Origin: Acorus gramineus
Taxonomy: Eukaryota > Streptophyta > Magnoliopsida > Acorales > Acoraceae
Direction of reading: 5' to 3'
Length of the DNA stretch: 64,000 nucleotides
NCBI GenBank assembly: GCA_030737835.1
Contig: CM060848.1
Location: forward strand, 31,478,737-31,542,736
Shown: positions 30,636 to 42,155 of the stretch, piece by piece
Numbering within the stretch: position 1 is the stretch's first letter
Layout of the letters: every line of letters starts with the position of its first letter
The notes under the pieces: generated by a model
Database searches by the model: none
Seen by the model: the letters and a program-made list of their open reading frames with translations, nothing else
Told to the model about the DNA's origin: nothing
Program-made: the position numbers and the translations under genes

Positions 30636-33297
30636 TGTTATATATGTGTCACTTTTTACCTTCTGGTCACCATTGGAGCATTCTGACAGTTTTTTAACTT
30701 TTTCTTTTTTTTTATCAGAACCGCTAAAATTTCAGACTTTTGGCTATCACCCTGAGCCTAAGGACTCCGATTGAAAATCTAATTGCATATTATGTGTCCT
30801 AGTGCCATTCCAAGCCACTCACGAAAATTTCATCGAATTCCGGTAACGTTTCAGAATTTCGCAGTTCCGAATCGTATACGGGTTTTTGACCAAGCGAAAA
30901 GTCATTGGGAGACTTGACCAAGTCAAAGAGGACTTTGACCAAGTCAAGTTTGACCCTTGACTTGGTCAAAATATTTTGTTTTCTAGTGTGGTTGGGTTGA
31001 CCCAAGTCAAAGATCACCTAAACCTAGCTTAACCTAATTTTTTTTCTCTAAGTGTGAGTGTGTGTGTGTGTGTGCCCCTTTAAGTCCACGCCCAAGAATA
31101 GTTGCCCCTATTCATCTTCTTCTCTCTCTCAAGCTCTCAAAACCTCTCATCCCCTCCCTTTATTTTCCACTTTTGATCTAGTAGAGGTGGTTAAAAAGAA
31201 AAGCCATAGAAGGAGAAAAGGAAGGTATTGTCCCGATCTACCTTTCCATGGTTTCATTTTCGATTTCCCCCTTGTGAGACCTCCTCTCTTAGCCACTTTT
31301 TACCTCTGTTTTCAGCCACTTTTAGGGCTGAAGGAGGTCTTGGTGGTGGTGGCTTTGGTGGTGGCAAATCGGTGCGTGAAGAGCACCCGAAGATCCCTCC
31401 TTTCCTTTCCTCCCTTGGGTAAGCTTTCCTCCCCCTTATTTCCTTGTTTTAGATGCATGTTAGGGTGTGCATAGGGGTGTATGCATGGTATGCATGTGTG
31501 TGGGGGTGTGGGAGGGCTGAGGAAGGGTGTGGGGTTGGCTCGGGCGTGCGTGCGGGGTCATCCGCGCGCGTGCGCGCGAGTCTGCGCGCGCAGGCAGAGC
31601 AGGCGCGCGCAATCGGGGGCGCTGGGGGAGTGCGTGCGTACGTGCGGGCGTGCGCAGGGAGCGCTGCGCAGGGGAGCAGTGCGTGCGGTGCGCGCAGGGG
31701 TGCGCGCGGGGTGCTGCGCAGGGGCGCAGTACGCGCGGGTAGGCGCAGGGCTGGACGCGCGGTGCGCACGAGCGTGCGGCGTGTCTGGGCGAGCGGGCAT
31801 GGGCGCGGCAGTGCGCCAGGGGTGCGGGAGTGCGTGCGTGCGTGCGTGCGCACCCGTGCGTGCACGTGCGGGTGGCCGTGCGCATGGCTGCCCAGGGGTG
31901 CGGGAGTGTGTCGGGGCACTCAGACTCGCGTGCGTATGGGCCCGTATGCATGTTTGTCCGAGCGTGTTGGGTATTTCTAGCGTATTTCTTGTGTATTTGT
32001 GTATTTTACTCACCATTTTGGTTTCCCATGTCTTGCAGATCTTGACGGGCGGTCACGCGACGACCCGGGTATTGGTGAGTGGGACAATCCAACCCAGTAG
32101 GGAGGCGTTCGATGCACGTAGGCGTGCATTGCCCTCCCCTGGGGCACCATAATTGCGTATTAATTTGTAATCTGTGCATGCATGATTATTATGTAGTATC
32201 CATGCCACCCTAGGCCTTGCATGCTAGGAATATGCACCCTTATATTATGGATAGAGACCTACGCATCCTGATACCATGTTTTCATGCTAGGAAAGCCTCG
32301 ACCTACGCATGTTTCCCATTTAGTTTAATTTATTTAAATCAAATGCGAGCTTATGGTTATTAGCATGCCTTAGAGAATATTATAACCTCGTGGTTATAAT
32401 ATATGCTTCCCGCATCTTAGTTATGCGCCCTGGTGGAATTCTGAAGAATTCATGACATTTGTAGAGTTGCAATCGGTGTCGGCGGATCCAAGAGGATCGT
32501 ATCCGTGTGGGTAGGCTGTTTCTCTTCCCTTCGTTGGATCCGTGTAGGGACTCCTCAGCGTTAGACAGGCCGTCCTGACAGAGGGCTCCCATCTGTAGGT
32601 ACCTCCGATGCGTCGGACTGTGCTGATCGTGGGAGTAGACCAGGCGAGCTACGGAGTGGAGGAGGGACTATCGGTGGACCAAGGGTGATTAACAGCCTAG
32701 TCAGTCCCAAAAGACCATGTCACCAGTTTGAGGGTGAGGGTGAGGGTGTGGTGGGTCGGCGATGTACCGACCCACTGGATTGTGTAGTTACTGCCACTTA
32801 GAGGCTATGAATAATTTGAGGTTAATATGAATTGTGATGCATGGGTTGTGCTATTCACTGAGCGTGTGGCTCACCCCTCGCATATATTTTTCTCCAGTTA
32901 TATCTGAGTCGGATCTGAAGGAGGAGCCCCCCGAGGCACGTCAGCAGTAGCGGAGCAGCGTCACGCTCTGAGTGTGAGAGGCCATTCAGCATCCCCCCCT
33001 TTGATTGTATGTATTGTATTCCGTGCTTGGGCACATGTTTGTATTATATTTGGATGTCGTTGTATATATTGGCTCTCACAGGACAGTTGATTATGTATCG
33101 GGTCTGTAATATGTCTTTTGAATTACAGACTAGGTCTTTTAGCTTCCGCTATTTGTGTATATATTATGTCAGCCTCTTTGTTGTCTGTGTTGTCATTGTT
33201 GATATTGTTTAGAGTATATTATTGACCTCCTGTATAGACTGCTGATATCATATATACCCTTGCCGCGTCCCGGGGACGGCCGCCCTGGGGCGTGACA
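30636..33297 (+). repeat. Solo Ty3/gypsy LTR (2662 bp) with 5-bp duplication CAACT
   Basis: Starts at 30636, ends ...CGTGACA at 33297; CAACT at 30631-30635 and 33298-33302. A diverged subfamily whose first-exon end is followed by GGGTAAGC (GT at 31419). First intron 31419-32038 (620 bp, CpG-rich), middle exon 32039-32074, donor at 32075, second intron to 32897 with a single (GGTGAG)n unit, last exon 32898-32950. Its hairpin at 32751-32775 has a perfect 9-bp stem (GTGGGTCGG/CCGACCCAC). Confidence 0.92.
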
Positions 33298-33302
33298 CAA
33301 CT

Positions 33303-35086
33303 CCCATGGTCCTCCCTGTTCTCCTCCTATTGTGTCTCCTCTTGCTCCTCCCGTAGATGATCTCCACTGCTACTCTGTCTTCCACGGCTAACGCACCTCC
33401 CTTTGATGTGGATCCTCGTCCCTTGACTCGCTACCCTGAGTATGAGCGTCATCCACCTGATCGCCTCAGATTTGACTATGGACCACCTGACCGATTTGGC
33501 TTTGCATCCGTGAGTACATATTCTCAAGAATTCCAGGCCTATCTCATGCTATGCATGCCCATCGTGAACCCCGATCTTATCGAGAGACAGTCGAGTACCC
33601 TTAGTGGCAGCAGGCCATGGCTGAGGAGTCTCAGGCGTTTGAGCAGACACAGACCTGGGATGTTGTTCCCCTTTCGGATGGTGTTACCCCTATCAACTGC
33701 AAGTGGATTTTCAAGATCAAGCATCGCCCTGATGGTTCCATTGAACGACATAAGGCTCGTCTTGTTGCCAGAGGTTTCACTCAGGAGTATGGCATTGACT
33801 ATGAGGAGACCTTTGCACCTGTTGCTCAGATGACTACTGTTCGCACCCTTCTTGCCGCTGCTGCTGTTCGTCACTGGCCTCTCTTTCAGATGGACGTGAA
33901 GAATGCTTTTCTTCATGGTGATTTATCTAAGGTTGTTTATATGCAACCACCTCCAGGTCTTAGCACTCCTCCTCAGCCTGTTTGTCGTCTTTGGCTGGCT
34001 ATATACGGACTGAAACATGCTCCTCGTCTTTGGTTTGAGCATTTTCACAGTGTTATTCTGACAGCTGGTTTTGTTGAGAGCCACCAGGACCACTCTATGT
34101 TTGTGCGATACTCATCGCAGGGGTGAATAATCTTTCTTCTGTATGTTGACAACATGATTATAACTGGCGATGACTCTGCTGGTATCACTCTGGTCAAGAA
34201 TAACCTCAGTCGACAGTTTCAGATGAAAGATCTTGGTACTCTTCGCTACTTCCATGGTCTCGAGATTGCACAGAGTGATCGTGGGATTCTGCTTTCTCAA
34301 TAGAAGTATACAGCTGACATTTTAGAGCGTGCTGCCCTCTTCGATACCGGCATTGCGGATACCCCTCTCGAGCTTCATGTGAAGCTTTGTCCTATGGATG
34401 GTGAGCTCCTCTCAGATCCTACTCGATACAGACAGATCGTGGGTCAGCTTGTGTATCTCTACATCACTAGACCTGACATTCTCATGCCGTCAATATTGTT
34501 AGTCAGTTTGTCTCGGCTCCTCGATCAGTGCATTATGGTGCTCTTATGCGAATTCTTAGATATTTGCGCGGTACTATCACTAGATCGATCTATCTGTCAT
34601 CCTCTTCGACTCTGGTTCTCAGGGCTTACACTGATGCTGATTGGGCTGGAGACCCGACCACTAGACGCTCCACCACTGGTTTCTGCATATTTCTCAGAGA
34701 TTCCATCATCTCTTGGTGCAGCAAGAAATAGGAGGTTGTTTCTCTTTCCAGCACTGAGGCTGAATATCGAGCCATGGCTATCACCACCATGGAGATTGTT
34801 CATCTCAGACATCTCTTGGTGGATCTAGGAGTTACTATGACTGGTCCTACTCCTCTTCACTGTGATAACTGATCTGCTATTCAGATTGCTAGCAATCTGG
34901 TCTTTCATGAGAGGACCAAACACATTGAGATCGATTGTCACTTCGTTCGTCAGCACTTTGTTGCAGAGATATTATCGCTTCTGCATATCTCCTCTGTTAA
35001 GCAGCTTGCTGATTTCTTTATGAAATAATATCCAGTTCCTCGATTTCAGTTTCTCCTTCACAAACTCACTTTGTATGATCCACCGT
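33303..35086 (+). pseudogene. Copia reverse transcriptase and RNase H
   Basis: After ~300 bp of linker, 33617-34126 gives W-K-W/C-K-W-I-F-K-I-K, L-V-A-R-G-F-T-Q, D-Y-E-E-T-F-A-P-V and Q-M-D-V-K-N-A-F-L-H-G, the N-terminal copia RT motifs. After a TGA at 34124-34126 the frame continues with L-L-Y-V-D-N-M-I-I-T-G: the catalytic Y-V-D-D is changed to Y-V-D-N. Later blocks give G-Q-L-V-Y-L, then in other frames Y-T-D-A-D-W-A-G (RNase H) and L-S-S-T-E-A-E-Y, ending near 35086. Additional stops near 34301, 34729 and 34867 and frame changes near 34480-34530 confirm decay. Confidence 0.85.
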
Positions 35087-35101
35087 GAGTTTGAGGGGGG
35101 C

Positions 35102-35250
35102 TGTTAGATTATATATGTTATCTCATAATGTGTGTAGTGTGTTACACGTGTAACTCCTAAACACTTGTATATATAAAGGGATTAAACCCTAAGTGGAATA
35201 TAAGGATTCTCATTCTCTCTCTCTTATTGTAACAACACAGTATCCCAACA
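35102..35250 (+). repeat. 3' LTR of the copia element (149 bp)
   Basis: TGTTAGATTATATATG...TATCCCAACA, preceded by a polypurine tract ('gagggggg', 35092-35099). Contains 'tatataaag' as a likely TATA box near 35170 and a CT-rich stretch before 'attgtaacaacacag'. Confidence 0.85.
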
Positions 35251-36696
35251 TACCCTTAGTGTTTTGAAACCCGGACCAACCAAACATTTGGGTGGTTCAC
35301 TGGTCGACCGATTCATTTTCTAATCTGGGTAGGGTATACCATTAAACCCAGTTCAAATATAAAACCCGACTAAAAATAAAAAAAGCCGATCAACCCAGTG
35401 GTTGAACCGCTGATTTTGCAAACCCGTTGTTATGTTATACGAGCTGCCGGTATTTGTGTGGGTGTCAAAAACCCATTGAAATGATTTAAAAACTCAAAAA
35501 GTCACTTTCTTGAATATCAAAAGATTGAAAGAGGGTTTAGGTACATCGACAACAAAAGAAGGTTTAGGGTTTGCATTCAAAGAAAAAAAAAAAAAAAACT
35601 GGTGTTCTTTTCCATAGGTAAGAAATCTGAAACCTCATATTCTCCTCATCTCTTTCTTTTTCAAGGGTGTTTTTAAATTTATATTCATGCATGTCTTTCT
35701 TTGGCTGAAGAATAGAATGGTGCGGGGACCATTTATTTATCTATGAAGAAGATGTGGGGACCATCTAGTTATTTTTTATGAAGACGGTGTGGATCGGAGA
35801 CCATTTTTTTTTTTTCTTAAAAATTGTTGCTCCCAGCATATCTTTGACCATCCTTTACGAAAAGGGTGGTGCTAGTTGACTTTCTTAAAGCTTTATTTGC
35901 ATGAAGACCGTCTATTGTTGCATTTTTATATGTGTTCTTAATTTTTTATGCTATTTTTACACTTTTTTATAAATTTTAAAACATTAGTTTGGATATCCTC
36001 TTATAAATTATAAAATATTATTAATGTTAAATTACTAATATACTCATTAGGCCAAGGTTCAATTCTGCTCGACAGTTGAACCAGTGATCGGTGAACCAGT
36101 CATTTTTCTGATTAAGTAAACGTTTGATTTTTAATGCATTGATTGCATTTGTGTAAGAAGGTACTACAGAAGTGAGACATTTTTTTATTTATAATAAAGT
36201 GGTAGGCAGTGCCTTTGATTATATTAAAAAGCATAGCCCAATGAAGATATAAGATCACGCTGCCATGGAAAAAATCCATTAGCAGCCGATAACAGCCCGC
36301 AAGCCAAAAGAAAAATAAAGCATAGGAAGAGCCCTCACAGAGGAGATTTCTACCAGGACTCCACAAAGAAGAAGAGAGTATAAAAGAAACTACTCAACTC
36401 TGTAGTATAAAAGAAACTACAGAGTTGAGACATTAATTGTCCAGTCAATGCATACAAAATCCAGTCAATGCAAACTTGCGGATGGCCTTCCTAATTTTCT
36501 TAGGTAGATCGAAGTAAAATATTATGACAAATATGGAAGCCATGATACAGCAGCAGCCCCTCTTATAGTCATCAGTCTTATTATACATATCGATAATACA
36601 ACACACAAACGTGACCACCACGACATGATCTCTGCCAACTTATTCTCAAATCACAATTATTATTATAATCAATAGCCCAACTATGTAGACTTTCAA
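35251..36696. other. Intergenic region downstream of the xylanase-inhibitor-like gene
   Basis: No gene. 35256-36110 starts 'ttagtgttttgaaacccgga' and ends near 'gttgaaccagtgatcggtga', with many copies of GGTTCA/GAACC phrases, resembling a non-autonomous DNA element common in plants, though boundaries are uncertain. The part next to the gene (36440-36696) would be its 3' UTR and terminator. A 14-bp perfect hairpin is at 36393-36429. Confidence 0.4.
36393..36429. other. Perfect 14-bp inverted repeat downstream of the host gene
   Basis: CTCAACTCTGTAGT and ACTACAGAGTTGAG flank a 9-base loop. It lies about 270 bp after the stop codon of the minus-strand gene. It could form an RNA hairpin in an extended 3' UTR or be a small transposon footprint; no evidence decides. 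Confidence 0.65.
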
Positions 36697-37292
36697 TCAC
36701 GCACTGGACGTGAAATTGAAGTTAGCACAGGTGGTCTGCCTAAACAGCAGAGAAGAGCTGAACCCGACCCTCGAAGTCGCCAGATCAAACTGCACTAGAT
36801 TGTCCTCCAACTGGTGCCCACCGATTACGATCGAAGTCCTCGCGTTCACTCCTCCATCCACGAAACCCAGGCACAAAACATCATCGTTCACCTGCACCAT
36901 CGAATTGGCGCCAAAGATCCTCCAATACACGCTCTCGCTCTGCAGCACGAGATCGATCGCGGGCACCGCGGGACCGACGCGCGTGCTCCCGATGCTCTTC
37001 GCGTTGTAACAAAGCCCGAACGGCGCAACGGGAGTGGCACGGCTAATGTTCGCCGTCTCTCTAGAGAACGCGTCGGTGACCGCCTTGTATATAGACGACT
37101 CCAGCACCGTATACATGTCCACCGTACTGATCTTCGTCCCGCCGACGCCGCCTTCGTTGATCTTGAGCAACGTCGCGTTCACCGCGACGGGATTTTCATT
37201 CACTCTGATGGATTTCACCCCAATGAAGTATTCATAGGAGGGCTCTCCCTGAACAGAAGTGCCCGCAGTGCTAACCGGGTTGGTGAGCAGGG
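36697..37292 (-). CDS. C-terminal half of the xylanase-inhibitor-like protein, separated
   Basis: Contains the second lobe of the pepsin fold: Y-F-I-G-V-K-S-I near the start, K-I-S-T-V-D-M-Y-T-V at the second active-site position, C-L-G-F-V-D-G-G, V-I-G-G-H-Q-L-E-D-N and the terminal G-F-S-S-S-L-L-F. Frame is intact to the TGA/TAG-type stop at 36697. It has no start of its own upstream other than internal Met codons (first at 37218), so it is not expected to be made alone. Confidence 0.85.
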
Positions 37293-37297
37293 GAGTG

Positions 37298-38034
37298 TGT
37301 TAGAATTTCAAGTGATCAAAAATGGATATGTCCCTTTTACATTTTAATCCCTTCTAGCCGTTTTAAATAATTGTGCTAATGAACCGTTTTCACAACTATT
37401 GCATATGTTTCATTTTATAAAATGAAACTGCCAGCCACCTTGATGAGGTGCAATTAAGGTGCAATTAAATTGTGATTTATTTGCTTGCATGCGTTGGGTT
37501 CATCTCATCCTATATAAGTGACTCATACTATGTGATATAAAAAAAAAGGAAAATTTACTCCACCAGATCATCCTCAAGAGTCTCATCTTTTTAAGCATTG
37601 TGATAGGTTCAACTTTTGTAATCTCTCTTTTTTCCACATACTACCAAAGAGTGAGAGGTCGTGTCTATGCAATATTCAATCATCAATTTTTAGCTATTCT
37701 CTTTGATCCGGGCGTTTGAAAGGATCGCAGTCTGTTCATCGTGGTTCTTCCGTAGCTCGCACCCCGGAAGAACAAAACCTATTGTGGTCGTATCTCTCAG
37801 TGGTAGGAGCCATTCAACCCTGTGCGTGAGGGGGCCTTATTCACCGAGGACAGAGTGTCTTCACTCGCTTCCACATTTTCGGATACATTTTCTAATCTCT
37901 AACTCTTTTATTTCATGCTCTTATATATATTTTAGAATATGCATGATTTAATATATTTATTCGATGTCTATATTCTTGGTGGGATAATTATAAGAATTTG
38001 TGTTTAGCCTAATATTTGTGTGTCACGCACAACA
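37298..38034 (+). repeat. 5' LTR of the copia-derived element (737 bp)
   Basis: Has a TATA-like 'tatataag' at 37510-37517. Differs from the 3' LTR in an A-run near 37540, in A/G and C/T changes nearby, and in single bases near 37616, 37707 and 37880. No standard primer binding site could be recognised after 38034. Confidence 0.9.
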
Positions 38035-41000
38035 ACTCGGTGAATAAGTACACAAATTCTTATATTAGATTATGTGCTAGATTTAAATAGATTACATAAG
38101 TTAATCTTTATTAGAGATGAGAGAAATGTTCGAATATTCAATTCGGAATGACATGCATGCAAATATTTGGTATTAAAATGCAAATATTTTATTTTCATAT
38201 GATGAGTTAAATCTGCATAAAACAATTGCATGTGATTCATTTTTTGATATAACCTCTTAAGCCGTCTTGGGAGTTACACATACATAAGTTACAAAATGAA
38301 ACATTGTATCCGTTTTTGTGTTAATATGTCAACGTATGTGATTTAATGTGTAGGAGTTTCATTTCCCATTTCATGAAATGGTTAATGGACATTTTAATTT
38401 TATTATTGCATGCAATTAAATGTATGTTTGGTTTCCGAAACGTTTAACTGATGTCATAATTGTTGCATTTTTCATTGAATGAGTATAGTTGAATTCAATG
38501 GTTATATTAGTTCCTCTTATAATCAAATTCATATGTGTTGAGACCTTATTCACGCACAACAATCTCACAATCTCAGTGAATAAGATTACACAAATTCTTA
38601 TATATATGTGAAGAAATTAATTTTTATTTTGTTGTGAATATGTGATAAATTTGAATGTGTGAATAACATAATTTTAGTTGTTGCATGTTATTAGCAATCC
38701 GGATAGTGGAGTTTAATATAGACAAGGGATTGTTTATTTATTTAATTTTATGATTGCTATCCGACTGATATGTCATTTTGTAGGCTTGACTTTTATGAAT
38801 TCATAGTTTTATGTAACGAAATACTCATACTAGTTAAGTTTAAATTTTATTATCAAATGCTATATGGAAGATATTGTGATGTGTGATTTGCACATATAGT
38901 GAAATGATTTGGATTTCTGTTCCAATTTATTTCGTATTGATTTGAGTATTTTAGTTGTTAAATGATATTATAAATTTAATATAAATGAGTTTAATTTTCT
39001 GAGCTCTTATATCCTTTTATACTTACAAATCAAATGTTACGGGATTTGTTTATTTAACAAATAAAATGTGTGCGGATTTGGATTACATTGGATCCAATTT
39101 TTGTTATTGGGTAATAGATCTTGTTTTTTATTCAAATTAATTATGACAATCAAAATTTTGGTTGTGTATTTACATTGCTTTGCAATATGGCATCTCGAGT
39201 ATTTTGTTCTCTTGTATTAGAAAAGAGAATTTAATTTGTGCTATTGATAGTTTGATTTATTATTTACATTGATATGATTAAAAATTAATTTTATATTGAC
39301 TCCTTAGAGGGCATATTGATTGTGATGTTTAAATGACAGACAATAGTGTTATTGTTGCATCTATTCATTCATCCTCCGACCATGGGAAATTATTTAAAAT
39401 TAATTTGAAAGTTGTAACCGATTCCATGATAATTAAATGGCTAGTGTGTGTCTAATATATAGTTGGGTCACTGCTGTATTCCTTTCTTATTCGAAAAAAA
39501 AAATATATATTTTGATGAGATGTTTTTGGACTTTAGACTACACATATTGTTTAGTTATGTTGTATGGTTTATATATACGAGAATTATTTAACATGTCTTT
39601 TATTATGAGATAACTTGCCAATATTTACAGTTCCTGGAAAATATTTATTCTTTGGGATTTAATATTTTTGTGGTGTTAGTGTTGTTATTTATGCAGGGCA
39701 CATTTATATCCTATTGAGATATATATTAATTTCAAGGGAAGACATGATTATATTTATTTGAAGGCCAGTGGTATTCTAATAATATTCTGACACGAGATTG
39801 AATAAATGGAGTTCTAAATTATTTGACCGTGGAGACTATTGGAATTCTTCTCTCGGATTTCATTATTGTGATTATCATTATTCTGGTTTTCTTGAGATTA
39901 TTTATATATTATATGTGGCTGGGATATTCTCTATGATGCTGTTATATCATTTGATGATTAAGATGTCAGTTGAGCTCTTGATGTCTAACAAAATGCAGAT
40001 AGGGGTTTTCTCAGTGGTCTCCATGAACCAGTTTCATGCTTTATTGAGAAAGGCTCATTCTGCTACCAGTTATCATTTTATAGGAGATCTATGCTATTTG
40101 GCTTTTCTTGAGGTATTATCTGAAGAATGATCTGGATATATTCTTCATGTGGTCTTCATATTTCGTGTATTATATATATTATGGTATTCTAGAAGAATAT
40201 TCAGTGACAAATGGTCTATCCGAGGTACGCGAGTACAAACCTAACTTTTGATTACCTTAATTATTAGTGGTTGTGTTTAACAATTTTATGGTAATCATGC
40301 TCACATAAATGTCTTGGTCAATTGCATACTCTTATAGTGAAATTATGATTAACATGCGAGTTATTATTTTGTATGCTCATGTGATGATGACCAAGTTTTA
40401 TTGCTTGCATGCATAAATTAAAAATAAAATTGTGATTTATTTGTATAGAATATTTTGCATGCATATTGGAAATTATTTTGAGTAGTCTCTAAATGTGGGG
40501 GTATTTACGAAAAAAAAAAAAAAAAAAAAAATTACAGTGGTAATTTATATATATCCTAAAATTGTGGGGGGAGACATGCCTCATTAATTAAAAAAAAAAT
40601 ATTGAGAGAGATACTACAAAATATTGGGACAATAATATGATATGTCTAGACACTTATAAATAAAACTTGAGTCAATTCACATTATTTCTAAAGGAATATA
40701 ACTCAAGTTTGTGAGGTTGCAGAGAACTTCACTAAAGGACTTGCGAGATGACTCGTCCTTAATATCAAGACCGAGGGGGATGTGGGTTAAGCCTATTAAA
40801 AAATTACCTGCAGTGGGCTCCCTACCATTGTGATTGGAGATCCCATGAAGATGGTTTTCAAGGGGTTAACGAAGCTGTATTGGTAAACTTGTGAGTACTG
40901 TAGAGGAAAAATCTCCTCTAACCCATCCCTATGGTAACAGTGCTAACTGTAGTGGAAGTAGGTTGAGCTAATGCTCTTAATGGGTTCGAGTCCTTTTTGG

Positions 41001-41420
41001 ACAGGGTGTGGTCCATGCAGGCACCCTGGAGAACTCACCTATACGAGTGCACGGACGTGGGGCCGCGTTCTTTGGGATTTGGGCTAAATCTCTAAAGTAC
41101 TCAAGAAAGGATACGAGCACATGGCCGTAACGTGCTACCCCGTAGAACATGACTCATATCCTGTACCGTGTGTGTGATCAGTGAAACCGGACTAAAGGGG
41201 TCGAGTTCAAAGACTTAGTCTACTCAGGCATCTCCGGGGGATATGGTTTACACTAAGTGAAGGTTCAAACCCATAAGGTACCTTCACCTATTACATGGTA
41301 TAAGACGCCCAAAAATTCTTTGTTCCATTCTAGATAAATTTGTTCCATTCCAGATCAATTTATTCTTTTCCCTCAATTATCTCTATTTTGTGTTATATAC
41401 ATTTTCGATCAGTGGGGGAT

Positions 41421-42155
41421 TGTTAGAATTTCAAGTGATCAAAAATGGATATGTCCCTTTTACATTTTAATCCCTTCTAGCCGTTTTAAATAATTGTGCT
41501 AATGAACCGTTTTCACAACTATTGCATATGTTTCATTTTATAAAATGAAACTGCCAGCCACCTTGATGAGGTGCAATTAAGGTGCAATTAAATTGTGATT
41601 TATTTGCTTGCATGCGTTGGGTTCATCTCATCCTATATAAGTGACTCATACTATGTGATATAAGAACAAGGAAAATTTGCTCCACCAGATCATTCTCAAG
41701 AGTCTCATCTTTTTAAACATTGTGATAGGTTCAACTTTTGTAATCTCTCTTTTTCCACATACTACCAAAGAGTGAGAGGTCGTGTCTATGCAATATTCAA
41801 TCATCAATTTTTAGCTATTCTCTTTGATCCGGGCGTCTGAAAGGATCGCAGTCTGTTCATCGTGGTTCTTCCGTAGCTCGCACCCCGGAAGAACAAAACC
41901 TATTGTGGTCGTATCTCTCAGTGGTAGGAGCCATTCAACCCTGTGCGTGAGGGGGCCTTATTCACCGAGGACAGAGTGTCTTCACTCGCTTCCACATTTC
42001 CGGATACATTTTCTAATCTCTAACTCTTTTATTTCATGCTCTTATATATATTTTAGAATATGCATGATTTAATATATTTATTCGATGTCTATATTCTTGG
42101 TGGGATAATTATAAGAATTTGTGTTTAGCCTAATATTTGTGTGTCACGCACAACA
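41421..42155 (+). repeat. 3' LTR of the copia-derived element (735 bp)
   Basis: Near-identical to 37298-38034 and ending GCACAACA directly before the duplicated GAGTG. Its last bases supply the out-of-context end (24 nt) of the interrupted host reading frame on the minus strand. Confidence 0.9.

Larger units (their letters stand above)
27489..35250 (+). mobile_element. Ty1/copia retrotransposon, decayed, split by a solo Ty3 LTR
   Basis: Short LTRs with TGTTAGATTATAT starts at 27489 and 35102. The enzyme order is protease, integrase, RT, RNase H (copia order). Gag is almost entirely missing: only a short start at 28835 precedes the protease motif. Several stops and a catalytic change in RT (see the pol entries) show it is dead. 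Flanks ATTTG (27484-27488) and TACCC (35251-35255) do not match, so one edge has been rearranged, consistent with a 5' LTR that matches the 3' LTR for only about 115 bp. Solo LTR 30636-33297 sits inside pol. Confidence 0.85.
37298..42155 (+). mobile_element. Non-autonomous copia-derived LTR element in the xylanase-inhibitor-like gene
   Basis: LTRs 37298-38034 and 41421-42155, TGTTAGAATTTC...GCACAACA, flanked by GAGTG at 37293-37297 and 42156-42160. The 3.4-kb interior has no protease, integrase or RT. Near 40720-40795 it retains a decayed copia RNase H end: N-F-T-K-G-L, then in another frame S-R-P-R-G-M-W-V-K-P. After it lies 'ggcaccctggagaactcacc' and 'tgcacggacgtggggccgcg', sequence typical of the long tract before the 3' LTR of some copia lineages. 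A polypurine-like 'cagtgggggat' precedes the 3' LTR. Must have moved with borrowed enzymes. The LTRs differ at about ten positions (~1%), so the insertion is recent. Confidence 0.88.

Noticed and set aside
37703..37951. 82-codon frame present in both LTRs of the copia-derived element (also 41824-42072)
   Set aside because: Its conservation is explained by LTR identity; no start context, domain or splice structure supports it.
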